DNA of 64,000 bases, taken from Micrasema longulum (Eukaryota > Arthropoda > Insecta > Trichoptera > Brachycentridae). Within the stretch, counting starts at the first letter, position 1. Each line of letters begins with the position of its first letter. Of the stretch, positions 10,222 through 20,200 are shown piece by piece. The translations under genes were made by a program, and so were the position numbers. A model generated the notes under the pieces. The model did no database searches. It saw only the letters and a list, made by a program, of their open reading frames with translations, and was not told the origin of the DNA. The stretch is from NCBI GenBank assembly GCA_022494885.1, contig JAGVSM010000902.1, forward strand, positions 1 to 64,000, written 5' to 3'.

Positions 10222-10600
10222 TGTGTATATAGGGCGGATAAGAGGGTACTGCGGAATTCAAGGCAATGAAAAAGCAGATGAAAAGGCTTGCTAAAATACC
10301 CTGAAGAAAACAGCTCCCGATTTTGCCAAAAAGAAAACAAGATGAAGAAACCTGGAGCTCTGGATCGACCGTTTAAGTGGATTTACTGGACAGGTAACTT
10401 AATTATTTTTTTCCAATCTTGCCGTTGATTTCAGGAAAACGCTGGCTACGAACGGACCCAAATCCTCACCGGCCAAAGTGGTTTTATTAGTTATCTTCAC
10501 CGCTTTAAATTTAGCAAAGTTCAGCAAGGGAATGTCTATCAGGTGTGGCCCAAGGACCTATTTTGGGTCTTCAATTGTATATGCCAATGTATATGCCAAT
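10222..10600 (+). pseudogene. LINE RNase H and zinc-knuckle relic
   Basis: 10222-10290 encodes IRGYCGIQGNEKADEKA, the GH.GI.GNE.AD.LA motif of retrotransposon RNase H with His changed to Tyr. From 10464, in another frame, LTGQSGFISYLHRFKFS matches the TGHG.f.SYLHRF segment that precedes the C-terminal zinc knuckle of R1/I/Jockey-type LINEs. The knuckle cysteines are not preserved. The same protein region in a related copy is at 49872-50380. Stops and frameshifts throughout. Confidence 0.7.
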
Positions 10601-10639
10601 GAGATGTGCCAATGATCATTTTCAATAAAAACTTCTTAG

Positions 10640-11330
10640 AATCTAAAAAGATACTGCAAAATAATTTTATTAAATTGTTAAAGTGGGCGCATGACTACGG
10701 GCTTATTATAAATGTTAAAAAAAAAAACTAAACGCCTGTACAAAAAATCTCTTCATGCAAAAAAAAAATGTTCTGCCTAATATTATTGCACAAATCGCTT
10801 ACATGATGGTATCTCTAATCCATGTAATTGCGAATTTATAGCGCATGCACGGGAGTATAAGTATTTGGGTATTCATATTAACCATAATTTTAAATGGAAT
10901 TGTCAAATATTCTAATTTTGTGATCGATTGGATTATTTTATAGGTTATTTTTACTTATGCCTAAACGCCCTCTAAAAATGATTTATTTTTGACGTTCAAA
11001 TAAAACCCATATTAAAATGAGGCAGGGTCTACAGTACTCTAGTAAAGAAAATTGTTCCAGCAGAGATTTACAGACAGAGAAATGCTTCTGTATAAAACAC
11101 TGCTAGTTGAAGGATAACTGTGGCTTTGCATGGTTTTAGAACAATTTAATAGTAATAATTTTAAAATTCTTCTCAAAAATTACCATAATAATATACGCTT
11201 CACGTATAATGATGGCTTAATAGTACCAAAATTACGTAAAAACAATGATAGTAGAACTCTTAATTATTTAGTACCTGGCATTTTTAATGTATTGCCAAAA
11301 AAACTTAAGAACTTAAATTACTCAAAGTAA
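10640..11330 (+). pseudogene. Non-LTR RT, thumb/C-terminal relic
   Basis: 10640-10740 reads LQNNFIKLLKWAHDYGLIIN(V)KKTK, the segment before the (N)xxKT motif; 10845-10905 reads AREYKYLGIHINHNFKWN, the YLGI.ID..L.W block. 11130-11330 is open and ends LNYLVPGIFNVLPKKLKNL, the usual terminal LP block. Small indels separate the three parts. Catalytic FADD is missing. It lies downstream of an unrelated RNase H relic, so two insertions are stacked. Confidence 0.75.
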
Positions 11331-11380
11331 CGACAGCAAAATAAGTGAGTGGCTACTCGAAAATGTATATATAAAAAATT

Positions 11381-11694
11381 ATTAAACTAGTTCATGTGTG
11401 CATATTTTTTTATTTACATTATATATATATATTTTTTAATGTACAGTAGCTGGTTAAAAACAGGACATCGGGCGAAAGATACTGCCGGCCTAATCGGCTA
11501 TGTAGAGCGTCGTTTTTGTCATTCAAACAGATACCGGACTCTTGCGACAGAGACGGCGCTCTACAAAGCCGATTAGGCCGGCAGTATCATTCTTAAGCCC
11601 GATGTCCTGTATTTAATGCCGGCTTCTGTACATTTTTTAAATATTTTTATTTAATGTAAATAAACAAAAATATGCACACATGAACTAGTTTAAT
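11381..11694. mobile_element. Long palindromic (foldback) element
   Basis: Left arm 11381-11512 starts ATTAAACTAGTTCATGTGTG and right arm 11553-11694 ends with its exact reverse complement. The inner part of each arm (GCCGGCCTAATCGGCT, CAGGACATCGGGC) also pairs. Loop about 40 bp. The right arm's GGCAGTATCATTCTTAAGCCCGATGTCCTG is partly repeated again at 11698-11750. No coding capacity. Could form a cruciform or a long hairpin RNA. Confidence 0.8.
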
Positions 11695-11697
11695 AGT

Positions 11698-11757
11698 CGG
11701 CAGTCTCTTTCTTAAGCCCGATGTACTTTATTTACTGTCAGGTACTGGATATTTGCG
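11698..11757. repeat. Partial copy of the foldback arm
   Basis: GGCAGTCTCTTTCTTAAGCC followed by CGATGTACTTTATTTACTG repeats the sequence at 11579-11630 with about 80 percent identity, in the same orientation, immediately outside the right arm. It suggests a tandem or nested second insertion. Confidence 0.55.
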
Positions 11758-12003
11758 TCTTTATTGCTGATCCTTCCGGCCGTACATATTTATAAATTTA
11801 TGTTTTTTTTTCAAATTCAGGTCAGATTATTAAGTTAGTATTAATGTACATGTTTTATCATAATGATGATGAACAAATTTTTAAAAAAGTTCTCAAAAAC
11901 TAATAGCTGCCTATGTGATGAGACAGTCCGAGATGTTCCTCGTTTGCTGATTATAACTTAGAACGAATGCAGCTATATGTGCGATGTAGAAGTCTGAAAG
12001 GGG

Positions 12004-12141
12004 ACCCGTGCCGCGATTATGAACGCTATCTTCATCGGTATATATCAAGACGGTATAAAGTAAAATCGATATTTATGTACGAAAATGTGTATATTTGTAT
12101 GAAAATTTAAGACATCTTCGTCGGTAACCTATAACTGAATA
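12004..12141 (-). repeat. Dispersed repeat family E, copy 1
   Basis: Reverse-complement copy of 24461-24592. Shared blocks are GCCGCGATTATGAACGCTAT, CTTCATCGGTATATATC, TTTATGTACGAAAATGTGTA and CATCTTCGTCGG. No coding capacity and no clear terminal inverted repeat; class unknown. Confidence 0.7.
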
Positions 12142-13794
12142 TGTTCAGATTTTTTTTATACGTATTATACTTTTCATACGGAAAACTTAATTTAACTTAG
12201 TGGATAAAACTGAAGATAAATGTTAACTTCCCAATGAAATACGGGCCTAAGGAGATATCGTAACAGTTATAATTCATAAGGATTTATCATGTGAGGTACT
12301 ACCATGCATGATAATAAATTAATTCTTAAGCGCGGTAAAAATTAGAACATTAAATTGTACGGCGAAGTTTCTTAAAAATGTATGAAAAAAATGTTAATAA
12401 AAAATATTTTAATAAAAACGAACTACTTTGAACGACGTCACTAGTTCTTCCGAATTGACCAATGCTAAGCTAGTTGTGATAGAGTCAACTGATCAAATAG
12501 CAGAATACACCGAGGGGAAGGTGAAGAGAACTTGAAACATCACACGCGGAATAATAAAAAAAATACGAAACTTTAAAAAATCATAGAGCTGATAATACGC
12601 TACATAAAAAAAATACAAATTCTTTTTGAAAACTTTACAGGTAAATTATGGATAAAAGGGAATTTTATCATTATTACTGTTGGTATTTAAACGATTCCTT
12701 TTTAAAAAATCGGCTTAGTTTAATAGTTTATCGAATATTTTTTTTTTAAACTTCCTTATCGTTGAAATAAACAAAAGGATACAAAATGCCGAACACTGAA
12801 GAAGTGAAACGGGAGGTCCGTTAATGTCTGCCAATAGTCCGGCTTCTCCCAAAAAAAAATTCTGTAGTATCCTCTTCTTAAAGCAACTGTGGAAAAGTTC
12901 TTTAACAAGGCACATCGGATTATCCGTCCAGATCCTGACACTAGCTAAGCAGTTATTATAACATCACTGACGAAAACACCAAGTTGAACCAGTTGTTACT
13001 ATTTATTAAACAAATGCGAAGTGACGAATTAAGATATTCATCGGGATATTGATATACCTGAGATTGGATTACATTACGGTTCAGCTCACGCTGACACACT
13101 GTTTTAACTCAACTCGCTTGGGGATCGTTAAAATTCTGATTTGCCTACATAATGTACTACACGAAAAATAATTATGACTGGGTATTACATCACGCATACA
13201 TAAAGGGTCGACAATTTAACGAAACCGACATTTTCATACTAAGAGTTTCGAAAAGAGACGTTTTTGAGAAATTTATATAATTTTTTGTGAATAATATTCT
13301 TTTTCATAAAAAGTTATCATATAATAACAATAGAATTCCTTCAAGAATTATTAATAAATAATATAAACGGATTAATAATTAATCAATTCCACGTATTTAA
13401 AAAAAAACATAAATATGTTTATTTAATTAAACAAACTACATATTTAAAGAACCTTAATATAAAATCAAACGCTTATTTGATTCTACTTAAATAATTTATT
13501 TTTAGGAAAATCTAAAGACTTTTTAGCATATTAAGGCATTTTCCAACGAATAAAAATGCATTTTATCCATTGAATATATCTTTAGTCCAATTTAATAAAC
13601 AACCACAAAAATTTAAAATATTAAAAATATCGCTTGCCCAACACAAGAGCGCAACTCTTTTTGCGCTGTATACTTTTTTTGTTTATTCAAAACTACGCAT
13701 TGTTTATTGCATTAAGGTTTTTTAATTTTAAAAAAATGCTGGTTTTAATATAAAATAAGAGATATGGATGATTGAACAAAAGCAATGTGGTGAG
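12142..13794. other. AT-rich stretch, two weak open pieces
   Basis: 12415-12533 (plus) is open with a diverse composition (SSSELTNAKLVVIESTDQIA) but has no start or splice context. 12756-12941 (minus) is open in two frames, with no family recognised. The rest is A/T-rich. Confidence 0.3.
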
Positions 13795-14060
13795 TAACGT
13801 AATCACTTAAATTACACAATGACAGGTCACAAGCCTTGTAAATGATTAAACTTACATTTTCCCTTCTCGAACTGGATGTTAATCTCTGTTCAAATATCTA
13901 CCTATCTGTCAAAATAAATAATAATTTAGATATCGCAAACGACATTCTTGAGATGGAAAAATGGCATATACGGGTCATTGCCTGTTTCAAGTGATCACAC
14001 GCACACTGCGTAACATTTACCAATGTGCCAATGTTTTATTGTAAATTTTTCTTTAATTCT
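13795..14060. mobile_element. Degenerate hairpin element, family A-like
   Basis: 13815-13850 (AATGACAGGTCACAAGCCTTG) and 13965-14065 (CACTGCGTAACATTTACCAATG then TTCTTCTGTCTGTTAAT) resemble the arm and loop of family A (18591-18938), in scrambled order. Divergence is high. Confidence 0.35.
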
Positions 14061-15680
14061 TCTGTCTGTTAATTTTTTTGGAGTAAAACATTATTTTTGA
14101 AAAAATTCATCCACTGCCAACAATAACGTGGCATTTTGGGGATTTTTTTGTACAAAGTTACCGTTGACGTTGGTCAGTACGCGGGTTGGTATTCGGTATA
14201 ATGCGCATGCCGCAGTTTTGTACGTTTCTAAGTTGATACGCAAACATACTTTGACGTACATAATATGTATAAGTTGGTAGTTGGTACACGGGACAATATT
14301 CTCCGTCGAAACTGCAACAACAATCAAGGCGAGCCAATTGAAACATGGGCGGAGATCTACTATAACGTAAGCAAACATTTAAAGTCCCCTCAATATATAA
14401 TTATTATGTATGTACATATGAGGGTACTATTTGCGAACCCGGCAAAATCCATCTTCCTTTATTTCGAGCAAATCACAAAAAACTGATACAATACTTAACT
14501 TCAACTATTTTTTTAACTTCAAATTTTTATTACAATCAGTAAATATTTTATACTTAACCAGTGATGACATAAGCAAGATTATGTCAAGAAACAGTAGTGA
14601 AATAATTCATTTAATTTTATACATTCCAACTTTACAATACTCAAGTAGAGGTTGCCATGTTTGCAACAAACCCGATAATTTAAAAGTCAAGTTCTTACAA
14701 ATAAAGTCGTATTTTTAACTGACAATGTTATAATTATTGTAAAATATTGTATTCTGAATAAGTTTCAATAAATATCTCAATTTTTTTAGATTTTGGATTT
14801 TATAATAATTGGAAGTATACTATCTAGTCTACAAAACTGTCCCCGACACTATAACATATCGACTTGAATGTAGCAAACTAAAAAATATATTTATGTGTGT
14901 ACATATAGAAAATTAATATCGATTCCTGCTAGTTTCGAGAAAATGAAATGTTTTAAAAGTAAAAGATGTCCGCCCTTTTTGCAATTTTGTCTATCTTATT
15001 ATTCTATTATTCTCTATAGTATTAGTAAAAAAAAATGGCCCCAAAATTTTAATATTTCTTTATTTAAATATTGAAACACCAACTAAAACATTTTTTTTAA
15101 TACAAATAATTATCATAATCAAAATCTTCAATTGATTAAATTATTCAGTAACAATGCCACGGTAAGCTCCGGATATAACGTATGGATTACGATTCTCCAC
15201 TCCTGTATTTATATAATGCAAGAATGTAACATACATGGTAATAAATATGTAATTTATAAGGATACGTAAGCAGAACGTTAATGATTAATAGTTATATACG
15301 AGTATAATATTATCATAAAAGATAGCTTGATGCCACCCAAATGACACAATTTATATCATTTATGTGTAACTTAAAACAGTTAGGAAAATGGATAAAGTTT
15401 TTGAATGGTTTCCCTTCACAAATATAATGATTTAACCATGTAATGTATACTATCAATAATAGCTTAAAATGTATTATACACGGGTAACACAAGTGAACGT
15501 CACATAACAAAATATGTATATTATTCATTTTAACAGAATGTTACCGCGTGTGGCGGTCTAGAGAATTTCATAGTTACGAACTTAGTGTACATAAATTGAA
15601 AATAATACAAATAAAAGTAGTATCAATGTGGTACAAAAAAGTCCGAAATATATTTACATTTTTTTTACATTTTTTTTTTT
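14061..15680. other. AT-rich stretch with one GC-richer patch
   Basis: 14150-14366 is of higher complexity and ends in a donor-like AAC/GTAAGC at 14367, but open frames in it have no recognisable product. Nothing else seen. Confidence 0.3.
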
Positions 15681-15846
15681 TGCACCACAACAGGCCAGGA
15701 GGCCTAATTACAGGGGTGAATTACATCACAGAGCACCCAGGCTTGAGAAAAAACACATTTTAATTTTTGTGTTCTCACCGGGAATCGAACCCGGAACCTT
15801 CCATGCGTGAGTCAAGCGTCTTGACCACTACACCACGGAGGCCGCC
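15681..15846 (-). mobile_element. tRNA-derived SINE, family C (copy 1)
   Basis: The minus strand starts GGCGGCCTCCGTGGTGTAGT (box A region TAGTGGTCAAGACG) and has box B GGTTCGATTCC, then a body ending GGCCTGTTGTGGTGC and an A-rich tail (T-run at 15661-15680). A shorter copy is at 42419-42563. It abuts the pogo-like element that starts at 15856. Confidence 0.85.
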
Positions 15847-15855
15847 ATATTAATA

Positions 15856-16744
15856 CAGTGAAACCTCTATCTATCGATCCTCGAATAATCGTTTTCCCGG
15901 ATGTGTCGTTTATTTCTTCTAACTCCAAAATAATTTCATATAAAACATACAAAAGTTGATCGCATCGACCGTTTCTCTATCCACCAATTTACCGCATTCA
16001 TCGTTTGAATTACGTTGCGTATTAATTTATATTTTATACATATTTTAGACATATTTTAATATTTTGTGTATGTTCTAATGCGCAGAACGTTCGAAAGAGA
16101 AGGAGAGATATAATGACAATTAGAACATGTTAAGGTTTCTGAAGATGATTGGCTAAGACTTGATACACAGACGAATTTCAACAATTTTGTCACATTTGAC
16201 GACAATATCCCAACGTGTGGGATAGTAACTATCGAAAGCTTGTGATGCAAGGTTGAAGGAGACAGCTGAAGAAGTCGATATTGATGAAGAGGAGCCGCCG
16301 GCTGTACCTTCATTTTCAGAAGCATGGACTATCTTCGAAAGACTAAAAACATTCTACTACTCACATTCAATAACTGATGCCGAAAAAAATATTATTTACA
16401 AAGCCGAAAATATAATGTTGACTTACGGGAATAAAACAGTAAAAAAAAAACGTCGGTGAAAGATTATTTCCAATGCAATAAACTTTAATATATTTTTTGT
16501 TTTTGTTCTGCTTTCTAATTTTATTGAAATACATTTATTTGCACCTGAAACTTTTATCTTTTTTAGAATTTTTAACCTGCCAATGGTAATGCAGATTGCC
16601 AGGGCGGTATCTTCACCAGATCTTATCTCCTTGTGCATTGACCTCTTATTCCCGCATTCATTGTTTTCCCGCATTCATTGTTTTCCTGCATTCATAGTTT
16701 ATTTCCATAAGTCCCTTTAAAAATAATAGATAGAGGTTTCACTG
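15856..16744 (+). mobile_element. Pogo/Tigger-like DNA transposon, internally deleted
   Basis: Near-perfect terminal inverted repeats CAGTGAAACCTCTATCTAT (15856-15874 and reversed at 16744-16726) with TA target duplications (15854-15855, 16745-16746) are diagnostic of the pogo branch of Tc1/mariner. At 889 bp it is too short for a whole gene and keeps only the 3' end of the transposase. Subterminal repeats CCGCATTCATTGTTTTC occur three times at 16652-16700 and once as CCGCATTCATCGTTTG near the left end (15991). Confidence 0.9.
16130..16459 (+). pseudogene. Pogo/Tigger transposase C-terminal relic
   Basis: 16133-16237 reads VSEDDWLRLDT ... FNNFVTFDDNIPTCG, and after a frameshift 16253-16459 reads DEEEPPAVPSFSEAWTIFER followed by LKTFYYSHSITDAEKNI and a lysine-rich end. 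This acidic stretch followed by FSEA..... L..FY matches the C-terminus of Tigger/pogo transposases. DDE catalytic part and DNA-binding domain are deleted. One stop/frameshift at about 16240. Confidence 0.75.
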
Positions 16745-16746
16745 TA

Positions 16747-17393
16747 TATCGTTTTTTTGTGGGTATTATGATAGAAACAGAGTTGATGCGTTATATAAAA
16801 AATAAAAAACAAATACGCAATATGAAATTATTTAGTAAAGAGTTAGAAAAAAGACTTGATTTTCTTTCTAATAGACCAACACTAATATTCAGTAAGTGAA
16901 GAATTATTGGAAGTAGACATGTTCTTGAACTCGATCTACATACAAAATCGAGACACATTCTAAAATTGACCTACTTTACGCGGAAATAAATAGTTCGTTA
17001 GAAAAAATAAAACTAAGTCCATAATTACAGTAAAAATCAATAGTAAAATGTCAATAAAACTTAAGTAATCTTCTGAAAGGCACATCGAATTCGCATATTC
17101 AACATACTTGTTTGAGTTATGTTTACGAGTTTAAAATGTATAATTGAAAGGTAACTTGTGTATAGACTTAAGGCAGAATGACTGATAATTTAGAAAGTTT
17201 AGAGAAACTAAATTGAATAGATAAGATGTATCAAAATCAAACAATATAATAGTGGCACATGTATGTTTAGGAAAGATAGATTTTCAACTGGTAAACGTAC
17301 GAGATAAGTTGAAGGTACATAGTAGTTAAAACAAGAGTCACAGAGTGTTCGTTCGTATGTAGAGGAAACGAGATCAAAGTACGATATTGGTAG
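16747..17393. other. AT-rich stretch, nothing recognised
   Basis: No shared repeat, gene or regulatory element seen between the pogo-like and hAT elements. Confidence 0.5.
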
Positions 17394-17401
17394 CATTAGA
17401 G

Positions 17402-17849
17402 GACGGGTCCCCAACCAGTGGGGCGCGCCGGCTCCAAAAATAAACTGCATTTAAAAATTATGCCATTAATCCTATTGTCGGCAGAGAAGAACTGCGTATC
17501 CTTTTGTCATTCTCAAATATCTATCTTGGTAAACGTGGTTTTCCAGCTCTGATGAGAATAAAGAAAACAAAGAAATAGACTACACGTTGAACATGATCTC
17601 CGCTGTGCATTGACTGCTATGAAGCCAAGGAATCACCGATTGGTTAATCAAGTGCAGCCCCATTCTCTCACTAGTTACAATGATACATTTTTATAAGTTG
17701 ATAATTTAACTGTTGCTTGATTAAAAGTAAACGCACCTATTATTATTTGAATCTTTTGTTTAATTTTCTTGAAATTGAGAATGATGACGGGGTGCGTAGT
17801 GATTTGAAAATTGGAGAAGGCGCGCGTTGTAAAGGGTTGGCAACCGCTG
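17402..17849 (+). mobile_element. hAT transposon relic with 8-bp TSD
   Basis: Bounded by a perfect 8-bp target duplication CATTAGAG (17394-17401 and 17850-17857). The ends are imperfect inverted repeats: GACGGGTCCCCAACC at the left, and CAGCGGTTGCCAACC reversed at the right, each followed by GCGCGCC about 10 bases in. CAG.GGTT.CCAACC is typical of hAT. Inside is the end of a transposase gene (17485-17690). Length 448 bp. Confidence 0.92.
17485..17690 (+). pseudogene. hAT transposase C-terminal (dimerisation) relic
   Basis: First frame EELRILLSFSNIYLGKRGFP then ALMRIKKTKK-stop; after a frameshift KQRNRLHVEHDLRCALTAMK followed by PRNHRLVNQVQPHSL. This is the C-terminal segment of ZBED-type hAT transposases (F...YL.E.GFSAL..IK.KKRN.L..E.DLR.AL). 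The usual Cys-Glu before GFSAL is changed to Gly-Lys-Arg. Not functional. Confidence 0.85.
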
Positions 17850-17857
17850 CATTAGAG

Positions 17858-18097
17858 TGAGATATATGTATGGGATACGAACGAACTTACGAAACGAAGA
17901 CATCCTAAGAAGGTCAGGGTTAGGCAAATTGTCAGTACTAAAAAACTTTAAGCAAATTAATGATATCACTTTATTTGTATCTTTACTATAGACAATCAAA
18001 AAGGCAGAGCTTAAAATTTAATTGTTTATCATCGGTCAAAATAAAGCAACCAAACGGATAATTTTAAAAAAATACATTAATCTAAAATAGAACTTAC
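17858..18097. other. Probable intron sequence
   Basis: No gene; directly downstream (minus strand) of the PDZ exon donor. Confidence 0.4.
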
Positions 18098-18164
18098 CTT
18101 CTTTTGTGGTAAATCTATTGACGTCAGTACCGTTGATAGTTAGCAGGACATCTCCAGCCTCAAG
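18098..18164 (-). CDS. PDZ-domain exon of a host gene
   Basis: On the minus strand, a TTTGTTTCAG acceptor (18174-18165) is followed by 67 nt and a donor GAAG/GTAAGTT (18101-18091). It encodes LEAGDVLLTINGTDVNRFTT and then KE plus one base. This is the core of a PDZ domain: the L.AGD.LL.ING.DV strand pair that follows the carboxylate-binding loop, and the start of the helix that lines the peptide groove. The first two bases of the next codon are in the next exon (phase 1). PDZ proteins scaffold membrane receptors and signalling enzymes by binding C-terminal peptides. The exact gene cannot be told from 22 residues. No other exon of it is visible; neighbouring exons lie beyond long, transposon-filled introns or outside the window. 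Third-codon G/C use is much higher than in the flanks. Confidence 0.78.
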
Positions 18165-18590
18165 CTGAAACAAACAAAAATGCTAACATTACATGATAGA
18201 TTTTTAAAGTTATTTTTATTATTAAGATTCGACGATAATATACACACTGTAGCATAAAATAATATACCTACGAAATAAAAAAAAATATCATCAAAAATTT
18301 GATTTCCTTTTTTGGTAAAGTCGTATTTAAATAGAGGGTGCCATAAGTGAGGCGCAGATACCAGAATTTATCTTAATTGATCATTAAAATTTAAAATAAT
18401 TTTGTTAGTTGTCGAATCATTATTAAAACTTGATCATATTTCTTGCGGTTTTATGGACTGCAAAAAATACCTAAGTGCGTAGGCAATAACAATAAAATGC
18501 AACGCGCATGTGCATATTTTTATATGGGTACACATAATCGCTAAAATTTTTCTAATTAATTCAGTGGTGTAAACAAAGTCCATTTATTAA
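18165..18590. other. Probable intron sequence
   Basis: Lies upstream (minus strand) of the PDZ exon, between it and a transposon. Nothing recognised. Confidence 0.4.
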
Positions 18591-18938
18591 CATATTACAA
18601 CAGAGATGAAGAACATTTAAGAGAAGGTAATATAGAAGTCTAGGCATTTACAGGGCTTATGATCTGTCATTGGCTGGTTTGAGTGGCCACTTTACACACT
18701 GTGTAACATTCACCATTCTGCCTATATTAGAACATCTATATTCCTTCAATTCTTTCATCTGTTGATGTTTGTGAAGTTAACAGGTTAAAGACAGGTCATA
18801 AGCCCTGTAGATGCCTAGACTTCTTTATTACCTTTCTTAAATGTTCTTCATCTCTGTTGTAATATGTTCATATAAACAGCTCCCCAGGGAGTTGAATCCA
18901 GTCTTTGTCTACAAAACTTTGGACAAACTCAAGGTATT
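18591..18938 (+). mobile_element. Hairpin retroposon-like element, family A (full copy)
   Basis: Starts CATATTACAACAGAGATGAA and after about 75 nt of arm, a central segment (GTGGCCACTTTACACACTGTGTAACATTC) and the inverted arm, continues into a 3' tail (GGGAGTTGAATCCAGTCTTTG ... GGACAAACTCAAGG). It is flanked by a 13-bp direct repeat GTCCATTTATT(T)AA (18578-18590 and 18939-18952). Arm pairing is over 90 percent. The asymmetric tail and long duplication fit retroposition better than cut-and-paste. No ORF, no tRNA-like head. Confidence 0.75.
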
Positions 18939-18952
18939 GTCCATTTATTTAA

Positions 18953-19480
18953 TCATAATCCTCTAGATTATTATCATTGTGACTACTTTTCAAATGGTTG
19001 TGGGACGCAAAAAGTAACGAGGTATAACTGACGTGCATCTTTTGGAAAGTAATCTATTTAAAAGACTGAATTTCAAAAACCTCAGAGTAATGTCTTCAAG
19101 TTATGAGAGTAAATTTATTCTTTTTCGGAGAATAAGCTTCACTAATGCAATAACATAATACATAGTATAATGCTATTCGTTACTTATTAATACATTAATT
19201 TAAAAAATACATACAATTTCGTCGAATGTAACTAAGACTTTCAGCTTTTGCAGCAACCTATGAAGCGATTATAACACAATTTATGTAGAGCACAAGTTTC
19301 GTTCCTCGATTAGAAGAACGATCACTTTCACTTTTCAGGATTCTCCTGAAAGCACTTAACATGGCAACTAAACACGAACGAATTGTATCTGAGATATCAC
19401 CACAATACGAATGTCGCACTGGTTTTATTAGATTAAAACAGAAATGGCGTTGTCCGTTACTATGATTCATGCGGTGACTC
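18953..19480. other. AT-rich stretch, possible intron
   Basis: No repeat or gene seen. 19258-19470 (minus) is open but without recognisable composition. Confidence 0.35.
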
Positions 19481-20200
19481 TCGCAGTAATATTATAATCA
19501 ACAGCGACAGCCCACTTGACCGCGTACGAGCGCGGCAACACCAAATTATCTTTGCATGGGTACCTTATACAAACTCGAATCACCATTCACCGCAGACTAC
19601 TATGCGCCTACAAACCAAATATTTGTACTCGATATGTACACAAAATAACGTAATAATCCTTATCATTTAACCGAATAAGCGCGACGCGCGATCAAATCCG
19701 GGCGCGGACACCGAGTTGCCAAATACGGGTACTATATTACTGTATGTACAGGTATTTTGACTGGGATTAACGAGATAGGCTCTACATCGCGAATATATTG
19801 AGTTTGTACTGAGTCTAGAATGGCGCTGCACCCGGTGACTTCGATGTGTAAAAATAACCGAGACAACTGTAAAACTGGACACCGCGTAAGTACTCTGGCG
19901 TAGAAAAGCGAAAGTCCGGTTTTTTCACTTTCATTTTTATCCGGGAATAAACGAAATACCGGTTGACCGCGGCGGACGAGGCGGACTACCAGGAGACCAG
20001 AGATGAGACGGGTAATCGTGTAAAAATTAACCGTGGACGCGCGGAGAGCGGACGGTCTGGCACCGGTCACTGGCCACTAGGAAACCAGGAAGGAGATGCC
20101 TAATGCATGCGGGACGCCGACACCGTTGTCTCGACTCTCATTATCATGTTCACCTTGTCTTCCCTCGGAAGCGACGTCTCGAAATTAATAGAGCTATCTA
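19480..20200 (-). promoter_or_regulatory. GC/CpG-rich block, possible promoter or 5' exon
   Basis: This is the longest GC-richer block in the window, with many CpG (GCGCGACGCGCG at 19679, CGCGGCGGACGAGGCGGACT at 19968). It lies 1.3-2 kb upstream of the minus-strand PDZ exon. Open frames cross it (19732-20070 minus, 112 codons) but read as Arg/Leu-rich, non-domain sequence, more like an untranslated GC-rich exon. No TATA box or clear initiator could be fixed. Confidence 0.3.

Noticed and set aside
14091..14378. Coding exon(s) in the GC-richer patch
   Set aside because: Several frames are open on both strands with no domain; the donor-like GTAAGC alone is not enough.
19732..20070. 112-codon minus-strand frame in the CpG-rich block
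   Set aside because: GC-rich DNA has few stops; the peptide shows no domain, and overlapping frames are equally open.
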